Origin: Streptomyces hygroscopicus
GTDB lineage: Bacteria; Actinomycetota; Actinomycetes; Streptomycetales; Streptomycetaceae
Assembly (NCBI GenBank): GCA_002021875.1
Contig: CP018627.1
Location: 5,766,001-5,830,000, forward strand
Direction of reading: 5' to 3'
Length of the DNA: 64,000 bases
In this document: positions 46,251-61,100 of the stretch, piece by piece
Layout: the number at the start of each line of letters is the position of its first letter
Position numbering within the stretch: the first letter of the stretch is position 1
Notes under the pieces: model-generated
Databases searched by the model: none
The model's input: only the letters and a program-made list of their open reading frames with translations
Told to the model about the DNA's origin: nothing
Position numbers and translations under genes: made by a program

Positions 46251-47519
46251 ATGAATGACACTCCGGGCTGGGCCCCGCCCGGATCGTCCCCTTCCGACGA
46301 ACCGGACCACGGCGCTCAGCAGCAGAACGAGCCCGCCGACCAGCCCGCCCCGGAGCAGCCCACCTGGGGCGGCCAATGGGCCCGGCGCCAGCCGCCGCCC
46401 GGCCGCTGGTCCGCATCGGGACGAGGCCCCACGCCACCGCAGGTGCCGCCCGCTCCCACGCCGGGCGGCGGATGGGGCACCGGACCGCATCAGCCACCTG
46501 CTCCCCGCCCCGGTGTCATTCCGCTGCGACCGCTGGCCGTCAGCGAGATCCTGAACGGCGCGGTGGCCATCATGCGCGCCCACTGGCGCACGGTCCTCGG
46601 CATCTCGCTGATCGTCTCGATCGTCATCCAGGGTCTGATCACGGCCGCCACAGGACTCTGGTTCAACGACGCCCGCGGCAACGAGAGCAATGTCCTCGAC
46701 GATCGGGACGTCACCGTGAACCAGGCGATGCGCGCCGTCGGCGCCGCGCTCGGGGACAGCGGAGTCACCCTGCTGCTCGGCGTCCTCGGAACGATCGTCA
46801 CCACCGCCCTGCTGACCGTGGTCACCGCCCGGGCGGTGCTGGGCCGGTCCGTGTCCACCAAGGAGGCATGGGGCGGTGCCCGCCCGCATCTCCTCCAGCT
46901 GTGCGGGCTGCTCCTTCTGATCCCCGCCATCGCCGTGGCCGTCATCGCCGCCGGCATGACGCCGGGTCTGCTGCTGGCCTTCGCGGGCGTGCACAGCGAG
47001 GGCGCCGCACTCGCCTCTCTCGGCGGGTTCGCCGCGGCCGGCGTCGCCGTCTGGCTCTGGGTCCGCTTCAGCCTCGCCCCTCCCGCGCTGATGCTGGAGA
47101 AGCAGGGGATCATCAGGGCCCTGCGACGCTCCTTCAAGCTGGTGCGCGGTGCGTGGGGGCGCGTCTTCGGCATCCAACTGCTCGCCGTCGTCCTGGTCTT
47201 CATCGTCGGCGCCATCGTCGAGATCCCCACCAGCCTGATCCCCATGGTCATCGGCGGGGACAACGCCATGGACTGGCTGTCCGGTGAATCCGTCTCCGTC
47301 AGCTGGACCTTCCTGGTCGTGGTCGGCGTCGGCGGAGTGATCAGCTCGACCATCACCTTCCCGATCAGCGCGGGTGTGACGGCTCTTCTCTACATGGACC
47401 AGCGCATCCGGCGCGAGGCTCTCGACCTCGAGCTCGCCCGCGCCGCGGGAATGCCGGGCGACCCCACGGAAGGCCATGGCAAGGACCAGCCGACCGTCGC
47501 CTCGACGTCCGGGAACTGA
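46251..47519 (+). CDS. polytopic membrane protein, glycerophosphodiesterase-membrane-domain-like
   Basis: A 422-residue protein. The first ~120 residues are Pro/Gly/Gln-rich and cytoplasmic. About six membrane spans follow (VLGISLIVSIVIQGLITAA, LLLGVLGTIVTTALLTVV, GLLLLIPAIAVAVIAAG, LASLGGFAAAGVAVWLWV, and others). RPLAVSEILNGAVAIMRAHWRTVLG and LEKQGIIRALRRSFKLVRGAWGRVFGIQ are typical of the DUF7847/GPDP membrane-domain group. No catalytic residues are visible. The start is the ATG at 46251, with CGGAGCG seven bases upstream. It is divergent from mtnA. Role unknown. Confidence 0.85.
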   Translation: MNDTPGWAPPGSSPSDEPDHGAQQQNEPADQPAPEQPTWGGQWARRQPPPGRWSASGRGPTPPQVPPAPTPGGGWGTGPHQPPAPRPGVIPLRPLAVSEILNGAVAIMRAHWRTVLGISLIVSIVIQGLITAATGLWFNDARGNESNVLDDRDVTVNQAMRAVGAALGDSGVTLLLGVLGTIVTTALLTVVTARAVLGRSVSTKEAWGGARPHLLQLCGLLLLIPAIAVAVIAAGMTPGLLLAFAGVHSEGAALASLGGFAAAGVAVWLWVRFSLAPPALMLEKQGIIRALRRSFKLVRGAWGRVFGIQLLAVVLVFIVGAIVEIPTSLIPMVIGGDNAMDWLSGESVSVSWTFLVVVGVGGVISSTITFPISAGVTALLYMDQRIRREALDLELARAAGMPGDPTEGHGKDQPTVASTSGN

Positions 47520-47542
47520 CGGACTCACAGGCGGGCACGAAC

Positions 47543-47562
47543 GGGGCGTCACCCGACGCCCC
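47543..47562 (+). terminator. hairpin terminator of the membrane protein gene
   Basis: GGGGCGTC (47543-47550) pairs with GACGCCCC (47555-47562) around ACCC, 24 bp after the stop. The remaining sequence to 47767 has no gene. Confidence 0.75.
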
Positions 47563-47767
47563 TTCACCGCACAGGTCGTCACTCGCACAGGCCCTCACCT
47601 CCCCCGTCCGCCCGTTCGGCGTCGCGCCTGCGGCCTGCTGACCGGTCGTCAACGGACCTGTTGGACCCCGGCCTCACTGACAACTCTGAGTGCCGGCAAC
47701 CGCGCCACGCCAGGACCCTGAGGGCTTTTCACTCGATCCGGTGGAACATCCGATCGAATGGGAACGC

Positions 47768-47811
47768 AAAAAAGCCTCGGTCCCGAGCACTGAATGCTCG
47801 GGACCGAGGCT
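47768..47811 (-). terminator. rRNA operon terminator
   Basis: A 17-bp perfect stem (47773-47789 with 47795-47811, core AGCCTCGGTCCCGAGCA) with 5-nt loop is followed on the minus strand by six Ts (47773-47768). It is a classical intrinsic terminator directly after 5S. Confidence 0.97.
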
Positions 47812-47818
47812 AAAGATT

Positions 47819-47937
47819 GTTCGGCGGTGTCCTACTCTCCCACAGGGTCCCCCCTGCAGTACCATCGGCGCTGAAAGGCTTAGCTTCCGGGTTCGAAATG
47901 TAACCGGGCGTTTCCCTAACGCTATGACCACCGAAAC
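47819..47937 (-). rRNA. rrf: 5S ribosomal RNA
   Basis: The minus strand begins GTTTCGGTGGTCATAGCG and contains the loop sequences CCCGGTTACATTTCGAACCC and GGGAGAGTAGGACACCGCCGAAC. This matches Streptomyces 5S. Ends are accurate to a few bases. Confidence 0.96.
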
Positions 47938-48011
47938 ACTATGAAACTGAACCGGAACCACACCCCAAAACAAGAAGGGGGGTTCAATACGGTTCATTGC
48001 TTCAGAACCAA

Positions 48012-51175
<3,164 letters not shown>

Positions 51176-51435
51176 CAGTTCTCAAACAACGACCCGTACC
51201 CCGTCACCCACACCTCACGATGCGGTTCACCGGGACCGGCCGAAGGACGAGCGTCATAGCCCGTACCTTCAGACACCCAACAGCGTGCCCGGCCCGACCT
51301 CCGGATCCGGCAGTCTCGTTCCACGCCCCGAAGGGGCAGTACTAGAAACAGCGGACCAGACGGCCGTGCCGAATAGTCAACGTTCCACCCATGAGCAAAC
51401 CGTGCGAGACATGCGCTCGCAGTCGGCTATGTGCT

Positions 51436-52968
<1,533 letters not shown>

Positions 52969-53203
52969 TGCTTCCGGGATATCCCGGTCACACAGTCACG
53001 AGAGCGGAGCAGACCGGAGGAATAATCCAGTCCGCTCACAGCGTCCTCGCTGTGTATTTTTCCAAAGGAACCTCGTCCGAGATGGACGGGGTATCAACAT
53101 ATCTGGCGTTGACTTTTGGCACGCTGTTGAGTTCTCAAGGAACGGACGCTTCCTTTGAAACCGTTTCACCGGTCTCTCCGGGCGCTTCCCTTCGGTGTTT
53201 CCA

Positions 53204-53209
53204 ACCTTA
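53204..53209 (-). promoter_or_regulatory. rRNA promoter -10 candidate TAAGGT
   Basis: On the minus strand TCTGGTAAGGTTGGAAACACC lies ~235 bp upstream of 16S. It resembles the element at 53294-53299 (TCTGCTAAAGTCGAAAACACG), suggesting tandem promoters of common origin. The -35 is poorly defined. Confidence 0.5.
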
Positions 53210-53293
53210 CCAGATTCTTTTTCGGTCCGTTTCCGGTCCGAATTCTGATTCCGGTGGCCGTTGGAGGGGCCTTTGCCTTTCGGCGTGTTTTCG

Positions 53294-53299
53294 ACTTTA
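53294..53299 (-). promoter_or_regulatory. rRNA promoter -10 candidate TAAAGT
   Basis: TAAAGT on the minus strand lies ~325 bp upstream of 16S, with downstream sequence CGAAAACACGCCGAAAGG matching the pattern after the 53204 element. Confidence 0.5.
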
Positions 53300-53443
53300 G
53301 CAGACACGCATCCGCCGAACCTAATCGGCTTCGGATGATGCCCGCGGGTGTCAAAAGTGCTCCGTTGGATTTCCATCCGTCTGCGGAGCGAGTTCAGATT
53401 AGACGTCCGTGAATGAGCAGATACTGCTCACCACAACCGTTTA

Positions 53444-53472
53444 ACCCTACCTCCCCGGGTGAACCTCGTCAA
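53444..53472 (-). promoter_or_regulatory. rRNA upstream promoter TTGACG-N17-TAGGGT
   Basis: On the minus strand, -35 TTGACG (53472-53467), a 17-bp spacer and -10 TAGGGT (53449-53444) form a textbook sigma-70-type housekeeping promoter ~475 bp upstream of 16S. It is the clearest of the tandem candidates. Confidence 0.75.
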
Positions 53473-53622
53473 GGATCCTGGGGAAGATTCTTTGTGCGGC
53501 CTCACCGAAGTGCCTACGCTCTCCGTCCGCCGCGACATTCCAACCTACACATCCGTACTCCCTGCGTCAAGGCAATCCCAGATGATTCTCAACGTCGCAG
53601 GTCAGAGGGGGCGTGGCGGCGG

Positions 53623-54240
53623 TCAGGCGGCGAAGGACGACGGCGGGCTCTCCAGGTCCTCGAGCTCGATGCCGGGGGCTGCGAGGACCACGTCGCCAGC
53701 GATATGGATCGTCCGGACCTCTCCGGTGTCCAGCTCGCTGACCTGGTATTCATCCACAACGAGTGGGCCAGTGTCGGTGGTGTGTCCGGCTCTGTCGCGA
53801 AGTGCCCAGGACTGGTCCAGGGTCAGGGGCGCGAGGACCGGATCGGTGAAGGCCACGAGGCGGACGCGGACGGCTCCGGCGCCCGGCTCCAGCCGCAGCA
53901 GGCGGGAGATGGCGACCAGGAAGGCCGGGGAGGCGCCGGTGAAGGCGTGGGCGCCGACATTGCCCTCGGTCGCGTGCTCCCCGGTGGGATCCGTACGGAC
54001 CCAGGTGACCCCGTCCAGTGCGGCGCCCTTGACCTGCCAGCTCGCCGCGTGCAGCTCGACCCTGAGCGGTCGGCCCAGTTCGTCGAGGGTGAGGTCCACG
54101 GACCCGGCGTGATCGCCGGAAGGTGAGGTCCGCTGTGCGACATAGCGCCATCCGCTGGGGCCGGGCGCGCACTGGAAGTGCTCCTCACCCAGCGGGGTGT
54201 GGTCGTGCGGGTCGTGGAGGGAGTAGCGGCCGCGAGGCAT
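53623..54240 (-). CDS. conserved Streptomyces protein of unknown function
   Basis: A 205-residue soluble protein starting MPRGRYSLHDPHDHTPLGEEHF; AAGGAC lies about six bases before the ATG. It has beta-rich segments (GWRYVAQRTSP, GSVDLTLDELGRPLRVELHAASWQVKGAALDGVTWVR; ISRLLRLEPGAGAVRVRLVAFT) resembling lipocalin-like or glycolipid-binding folds, but no defining motif. I recognise it only as a conserved neighbour of ahcY. Function not assigned. Confidence 0.8.
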   Translation of the reverse strand: MPRGRYSLHDPHDHTPLGEEHFQCAPGPSGWRYVAQRTSPSGDHAGSVDLTLDELGRPLRVELHAASWQVKGAALDGVTWVRTDPTGEHATEGNVGAHAFTGASPAFLVAISRLLRLEPGAGAVRVRLVAFTDPVLAPLTLDQSWALRDRAGHTTDTGPLVVDEYQVSELDTGEVRTIHIAGDVVLAAPGIELEDLESPPSSFAA

Positions 54241-54298
54241 GGTGAGGTCCTTGACGAACGTCGGGCCCGCCCCGCCGGACGGCGCGGACGGGCCCTGG

Positions 54299-54320
54299 GG
54301 CCCCCGCCGGGGCGGGGGCC
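54299..54320 (-). terminator. hairpin terminator of ahcY
   Basis: GGCCCCCGC (54299-54307) pairs with GCGGGGGCC (54312-54320), 56 bp after the ahcY stop. Confidence 0.75.
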
Positions 54321-54376
54321 GGGTCAGCGGCCGCCGACCGTGCGGTCGACGGGGCCGGTGCGATCAGCGGATGTGA

Positions 54377-56245
<1,869 letters not shown>

Positions 56246-58441
56246 GTGACCAGTCCAGCCGATCCCCCCAACGGTGCGGGGGCCAGCGGACCGGGGCTCA
56301 AGCTGCTCGCGGTGACCGCTTGTCCCACGGGTATCGCCCACACCTATATGGCCGCTGAGAAGCTGGCTCAGGCGGCGGAGTCACTCGGCCACAGCATGAA
56401 GGTGGAGACCCAGGGCTCGATCGGGGCCGAGAACGTTCTGTCTGACAACGATGTCAGTCAGGCCGACGGCATCATCATCGCCGCCGACAAGGACGTCGAC
56501 CGCAGCCGTTTCATCGGTAAGAGAGTGCTCGTCGTCGGGGTCGCCGACGGCATCCACCGCCCGGAGCGGCTGATCGAGCAGGTGCGCAACGCGCCGGTGT
56601 ACCAGGGCGACGGCCAAAAGCCCCAGCGCGGCGCCGCCTCGGCGGCTTCCGGCGACGGTAAGGGGCGCAGCGTCACCTATAAGGCGCTCATGAACGGCGT
56701 CTCGTACATGATCCCGTTCGTCGTGGTCGGCGGTCTGCTGATCGCGGTCTCGCTCGCCCTGGGCGGTGATACGACGTCCAAGGGCATCGTCATCCCCGAC
56801 GACTCCTTCTGGAAGACGGTCAACGACATCGGGAGCATCGGCTTCGCGCTGATGATCCCGGCCCTGTCCGGCTATATCGCCTACGCCATCGCGGACCGGC
56901 CCGCGCTGGTGCCGGGCATGGTGGGCGGCTGGATCGCGGCCCACGGCGAGCTGTACGACAGCGAGGCGGGCGCCGGTTTCATCGGGGCGATCGTCACCGG
57001 CTTCCTGGCCGGCTATCTGGTGCTGTGGATCAAGCGGGTCAAGGTTCCGAAGTTCGTCCAGCCGATCATGCCGATCATCGTGATCCCGATCGTGGCGACC
57101 TCGGCGCTCGGCCTCTTCTTCATATATGTCCTCGGCGAACCGATCTCCTGGGTCTTCGAGCGCCTCACCGACTGGCTCGGCGGGCTGACCGGCACCAGCG
57201 CGGCGCTGCTCGGCATCATCCTCGGGCTGATGATCGCGTTCGACATGGGCGGTCCCGTCAACAAGACCGCGTTCCTCTTCGGTGCGGGGTTGGTGTCCAA
57301 GAACCCTGAGGTCATGGGGGCGTGTGCGGCGGCCATTCCGGTTCCGCCGCTGGGCCAGGGGCTGGCCACGCTGCTGCGCCGCCGGATGTTCGACGACCAG
57401 GAGCGGGAGACCGGGCTCGCGGCGCTCTTCATGGGTTTCTTCGGCATCACCGAGGGCGCGATTCCGTTCGCCGCGGCGCGTCCGGCGCGGGTCATCCCGG
57501 CGAACATGCTGGGCGGCGCGGTCGCCGGGGCGATAGCCGGGGTGGCGTCGGTCGAGGACAACGTGCCGCACGGCGGGCCGATCGTCGCGGTGCTCGGCGC
57601 GGTCGGCGGGGTGCCGATGTTCTTCGTGGCGGTTGTCGTCGGTACGGCGGTTACGGCGCTGGTCACGATCGCGCTGATGTCGCTGGGCGGCGGGCGGGGG
57701 GCGGATGCGGATGCGGATGCGGCGGGGGCCGCGGAAGCCGTCTCCTTGGTTCCGTCGCCGGCGGGTGCGCCGGTGCTGGCCGGGGTGGGCAGCGGGGGCG
57801 GTACGGGGGCGGCGAGCGGTGCCGTGGCGGATTCCTCGGCGAGCGGTGCCGTGGCTGCCTCTGACGCCGCCGCCCTTAAGACTGTGTCCGTCTCGGCCGC
57901 TGAGCCGCGGGGCGGTGGTAAGGCCGAGGCCGAGGCTGAGGCCGCTCCGGAGGCTGAGGCCGCTCCGGAGGTCGATGCCGCGGACCAGGTGCTGTCCGGC
58001 TATCTCACCGGGCAGACCGTGAAGGAGCGGCTGACGGCGGACGGTAAGGACGCCGCGATCCGCGAGATGGCCGAGCTGCTGGCCGCGACCGGCAAGGTGG
58101 CGGATACGGCGGAGCTGGTCCGGGCCGCGTTCGCCCGGGAGGACCAGGGCACCACCGGTCTCGGCGAGGAGATCGCGATTCCGCATGCCAAGACGGACGC
58201 GGTGACCGCTCCCGTCGTCGGCTTCGCGCGCTCCCCCGAGGGCATCGAGTGGGGCGCGCCGGACGGCACGAAGGCCAGGCTGGTGTTCATGATCGCGGTG
58301 CCGGAGGCGGCCGCGGGCGATGAGCATCTGCGGATTCTGGCGCTGCTGTCGCGCAAGTTGATGGGCGCCGAGTTCCGGGAGCGGTTGCTGGGGGCGGCGG
58401 ATGTGGCGGCGATTCTGCGGGTGCTCGGGGAGATCGAGTAG
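56246..58441 (+). CDS. fruA: fructose-type PTS permease, fused EIIB-EIIC-EIIA
   Basis: A 731-residue membrane permease that imports and phosphorylates a hexose, probably fructose, using HPr. EIIB: LLAVTACPTGIAHTYMAAEK with phospho-Cys26. EIIC: ~140-480, about eight to ten spans (ISYMIPFVVVGGLLIAVS-like; GGPVNKTAFLFGAGLV; FFGITEGAIPFAAARPARVIPANM). A Gly/Ala/Glu linker (~485-580) leads to EIIA with phospho-His647 in EIAIPHAKTDAV. The start is GTG 56246 with AAGGAG five bases upstream. No fruK or fruR is adjacent, unlike classical fru operons. Confidence 0.93.
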   Translation: MTSPADPPNGAGASGPGLKLLAVTACPTGIAHTYMAAEKLAQAAESLGHSMKVETQGSIGAENVLSDNDVSQADGIIIAADKDVDRSRFIGKRVLVVGVADGIHRPERLIEQVRNAPVYQGDGQKPQRGAASAASGDGKGRSVTYKALMNGVSYMIPFVVVGGLLIAVSLALGGDTTSKGIVIPDDSFWKTVNDIGSIGFALMIPALSGYIAYAIADRPALVPGMVGGWIAAHGELYDSEAGAGFIGAIVTGFLAGYLVLWIKRVKVPKFVQPIMPIIVIPIVATSALGLFFIYVLGEPISWVFERLTDWLGGLTGTSAALLGIILGLMIAFDMGGPVNKTAFLFGAGLVSKNPEVMGACAAAIPVPPLGQGLATLLRRRMFDDQERETGLAALFMGFFGITEGAIPFAAARPARVIPANMLGGAVAGAIAGVASVEDNVPHGGPIVAVLGAVGGVPMFFVAVVVGTAVTALVTIALMSLGGGRGADADADAAGAAEAVSLVPSPAGAPVLAGVGSGGGTGAASGAVADSSASGAVAASDAAALKTVSVSAAEPRGGGKAEAEAEAAPEAEAAPEVDAADQVLSGYLTGQTVKERLTADGKDAAIREMAELLAATGKVADTAELVRAAFAREDQGTTGLGEEIAIPHAKTDAVTAPVVGFARSPEGIEWGAPDGTKARLVFMIAVPEAAAGDEHLRILALLSRKLMGAEFRERLLGAADVAAILRVLGEIE

Positions 58442-58524
58442 GCCCCTTGTGGGCAGCCCCCTATCGGCAGCCCCTTGTGGGCAGGTGCGCCCCGGTTGCG
58501 TGGGCGGCGTATGCCGTCGGCGGC

Positions 58525-58730
58525 CGGGGCGCGCTTCCGGGTGTGGCCCGGCTGTTCGTGCGGCGCGCGCCGTCGGCGGCCTGGGCACTTTGCCGGGTGC
58601 GGCCCCGTTGTTCGTGCGGGGCGCGCCGTCTTCGGCCAAGGTGCGTTTCCGGGTGCGGCCCCATTGTTCGTGCGGGGCGCCCCGTCGCCGGCCAAGGTGC
58701 GCTTCCGGGTGCGGCCCGGTGGCCGGTTTG
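58525..58730. repeat. four tandem 56-bp repeats after fruA
   Basis: TTCCGGGTGxGGCCC-type cores start at 58537, 58593, 58649 and 58705, a strict 56-bp period. Each unit contains GTTCGTGCGGxGCGCxCCGTC. The block lies between the fruA stop and the bidirectional terminator. Confidence 0.85.
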
Positions 58731-58774
58731 TGCCCATCCGTTCCGCCCCGCGGAACGGATGCCCACAAACCGGC
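58722..58774. terminator. 25-bp near-perfect hairpin, bidirectional terminator
   Basis: Arms 58722-58746 and 58750-58774 pair with only two mismatches around loop CCC, between convergent fruA and the cation transporter gene. Confidence 0.9.
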
Positions 58775-58796
58775 GGGGCGGCTCTGCCGTATGCGT

Positions 58797-59720
58797 TCAG
58801 GTGGGTGTGGATGTGCGGAGGATGTCCGGTTCCAGGTAGATGACTCGGGCGATGGGGACCGCCTCGCGGATGCGCGCCTCCGCGGCGTCGATCGCGCGGG
58901 CGACCTCCACCGCCGTGTCGTCGTGCTGCACCGCGATCTTGGCGGCGACCAGCAGTTCCTCGGGGCCGAGGTGGAGCGTGCGCATGTGGATCAGCCCGGT
59001 GACGGTCTCGCCGTCCACGACCGCTTCGCGGATCTTGGCGACCTCGGTGACGTCGGCCGCCTCGCCCAGCAGCAGCGACTTGGTCTCGGCCGCGAGCACC
59101 AGGGCGATCAGCACCAGCAGGACGCCGATGCAGAGGGTGCCGATGCCGTCCCAGACGCCGTCGCCGGTCAGCAGCGCGAGCCCGACCCCGCCGAGCGCGA
59201 GGACCAGTCCGACGAGGGCGCCGAAGTCCTCCAGGAGGACGACGGGCAGTTCGGGAGCCTTGGCCCGGCGCACGAACTGCGACCAGCTCAGCTTGCCGCG
59301 GATCTCGTTGGACTCCTTGATGGCCGTACGGAAGGAGAAGCCCTCGGCGATGATCGCGAAGATGAGCACCCCGACCGGCCAGTACCAGTGCTCCACCTCA
59401 TGGGGATGCTTGATCTTCTCGTAGCCCTCGTACAGCGCGAAGACGCCGCCGATGGTGAACAGCACGATGGAGACGAGGAAGCCGTAGATATAGCGCTCGC
59501 GGCCGTAGCCGAAGGGGTGCTCGGGGGTGGCCTCGCGCTTGGCCTTCTTCCCGCCGAGGAGCAGCAGCCCCTGGTTGCCCGAGTCGGCGAGCGAGTGCAC
59601 GCCTTCGGCGAGCATCGACGACGAGCCGCTGAAGGCGAACGCCACGAACTTGGCTGCGGCGATAGCCAGGTTCGCGCCCAGCGCGGCAACAATCGCCTTG
59701 GTTCCGCCTGATGCACTCAT
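58797..59720 (-). CDS. cation diffusion facilitator transporter
   Basis: A 307-residue membrane protein exporting divalent metals (Zn, Co, Mn or Fe) by proton exchange. MSASGGTKAIVAALGANLAIAAAKF opens the first span. The metal-site motif AEGVHSLADSGNQ, with His and Asp in span 2, is intact, and HPFGYGRERYIYGF follows. Six spans occur to about residue 205, then the C-terminal cytoplasmic domain. The start is ATG 59720; an in-frame ATG at 59747 would add nine residues. Metal specificity cannot be assigned. Confidence 0.92.
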   Translation of the reverse strand: MSASGGTKAIVAALGANLAIAAAKFVAFAFSGSSSMLAEGVHSLADSGNQGLLLLGGKKAKREATPEHPFGYGRERYIYGFLVSIVLFTIGGVFALYEGYEKIKHPHEVEHWYWPVGVLIFAIIAEGFSFRTAIKESNEIRGKLSWSQFVRRAKAPELPVVLLEDFGALVGLVLALGGVGLALLTGDGVWDGIGTLCIGVLLVLIALVLAAETKSLLLGEAADVTEVAKIREAVVDGETVTGLIHMRTLHLGPEELLVAAKIAVQHDDTAVEVARAIDAAEARIREAVPIARVIYLEPDILRTSTPT

Positions 59721-59825
59721 ATGTGCCGAATGTCCCTTCCGCTTCATTACAGCTCATGGCGGCTTTGCCAGCGCTTTACCGCCTCACGGCGGGCCATTGT
59801 TCCAGCCCCTCGAACGGGCCGTACG

Positions 59826-61022
59826 TCAGGCCGTCACTGTGGCCCTGAACACAGTGCCGTCGCCGCCCAGTACGGCCTCCTCGCCGGCCGGTACGAAGGC
59901 CGACTGCCCGCGCGTCAGCGGGAGTTCGCCGTCCGCGCCGCGCAGGGAGACCTCGCCCGAGGCGCACAGCAGGATCTGCGGGCCGGTCGCCGGCAGCGGG
60001 CGCGGAGCGGCGCCGTCGGCCAGGACGTGGCGGGAGAGCCGGAACTCGCCGATCGGGGTGGTGTAGAGCTCCTCACCGGAGGGGTCCGCCTCGGGCCGCA
60101 GGACGGCGGGGGCGGCGCTTTCGAAGCGGACGACGCGCAGCAGCTCGGGGACGTCCACATGCTTGGGCGTGAGCCCGCAGCGCAGCACATTGTCGGAGTT
60201 GGCCATGATCTCGACGCCCAGGCCGTCGAGATAGGCGTGCGGTACGCCGGCGCCGAGGTAGAGCGCCTCGCCGGGCTGGAGGGTCACGAAGTTGAGCAGC
60301 ATCGCGGCGATCGCCCCGGGGTCGCCCGGGTAGTGCTGCGCGATGGAGGCGTACGCCGCGTACGCCGGGGCGTGCGGTCCGTCCAGCGCGCCGAGCCGCT
60401 CGGCGGCGGCCGCTGCCTGCCTTACGGTCTCCGTCATCGCCTCAGGGTCGGCCGTCAGCACGGCGGTCAGCACCTCGCGCAGGGCGTGCGACTCCGGGTG
60501 GGCATGCAGGATGTCGACGTACGGCTTGAGCGAGTCGACCTCCAGGGCGGCCAGCAGTTCCGCCGCCTCGTTCGGGTCGCGGAAGCCGCACAGCCCGTTG
60601 AACGGCGTGAGCGCGCATATCAACTCGGGCTTGTGGTTGGCGTCCTTGTAGTTGCGATGCGGGGCATCGGCCGGAACGCCGCGCTCCTCCTCGTCCGCGT
60701 AGCCCTCCTTGGCCTGCTCGAGGTCGGGGTGGACCTGGAGCGACAGCGGCGAGGCGGCGGCCAGCACCTTCAGCAGGAACGGCAGCTGCGGCCCGAAGAG
60801 GCTCACGGCGTCCGCGCCGAGCTCGCCCTCGGGATCCGCCGCGATCACCTCGGAGAGCGCGACGGGGCCCGTGCCCCGGTCGACCCGGGACGGCGCCCCG
60901 GGGTGTGCCCCCATCCACATCTCGGCCTGCGGCTCCCCCGTCGGCCGGACGCCCAGCAGCTCGGGGATGGCGGTGGTGGAGCCCCAGGCGTAGGGGCGCA
61001 CGGTGTTGACGAGGCGGTCCAT
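59826..61022 (-). CDS. manA: mannose-6-phosphate isomerase, class I
   Basis: A 398-residue cytoplasmic zinc enzyme interconverting fructose-6-P and mannose-6-P. Motifs: NTVRPYAWGSTTAIPELLG, zinc ligands in LSLQVHPDLEQAKEGY and the KPELICALTPF region, and the substrate loop GEALYLGAGVPHAYLDG. The C-terminal cupin follows. The start is ATG 61022 with AGGAACC upstream. It lies downstream of the SIS-domain gene in the same direction, 78 bp apart, forming a mannose-supply group with manB. Confidence 0.96.
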   Translation of the reverse strand: MDRLVNTVRPYAWGSTTAIPELLGVRPTGEPQAEMWMGAHPGAPSRVDRGTGPVALSEVIAADPEGELGADAVSLFGPQLPFLLKVLAAASPLSLQVHPDLEQAKEGYADEEERGVPADAPHRNYKDANHKPELICALTPFNGLCGFRDPNEAAELLAALEVDSLKPYVDILHAHPESHALREVLTAVLTADPEAMTETVRQAAAAAERLGALDGPHAPAYAAYASIAQHYPGDPGAIAAMLLNFVTLQPGEALYLGAGVPHAYLDGLGVEIMANSDNVLRCGLTPKHVDVPELLRVVRFESAAPAVLRPEADPSGEELYTTPIGEFRLSRHVLADGAAPRPLPATGPQILLCASGEVSLRGADGELPLTRGQSAFVPAGEEAVLGGDGTVFRATVTA

Positions 61023-61100
61023 GCGGTGCGGTTCCTGACTGTGCAGTGAGGGACGTGGGGCGGGTGGTGGGTGGTCTTACGGCGTCACGTTCTGACTGCG

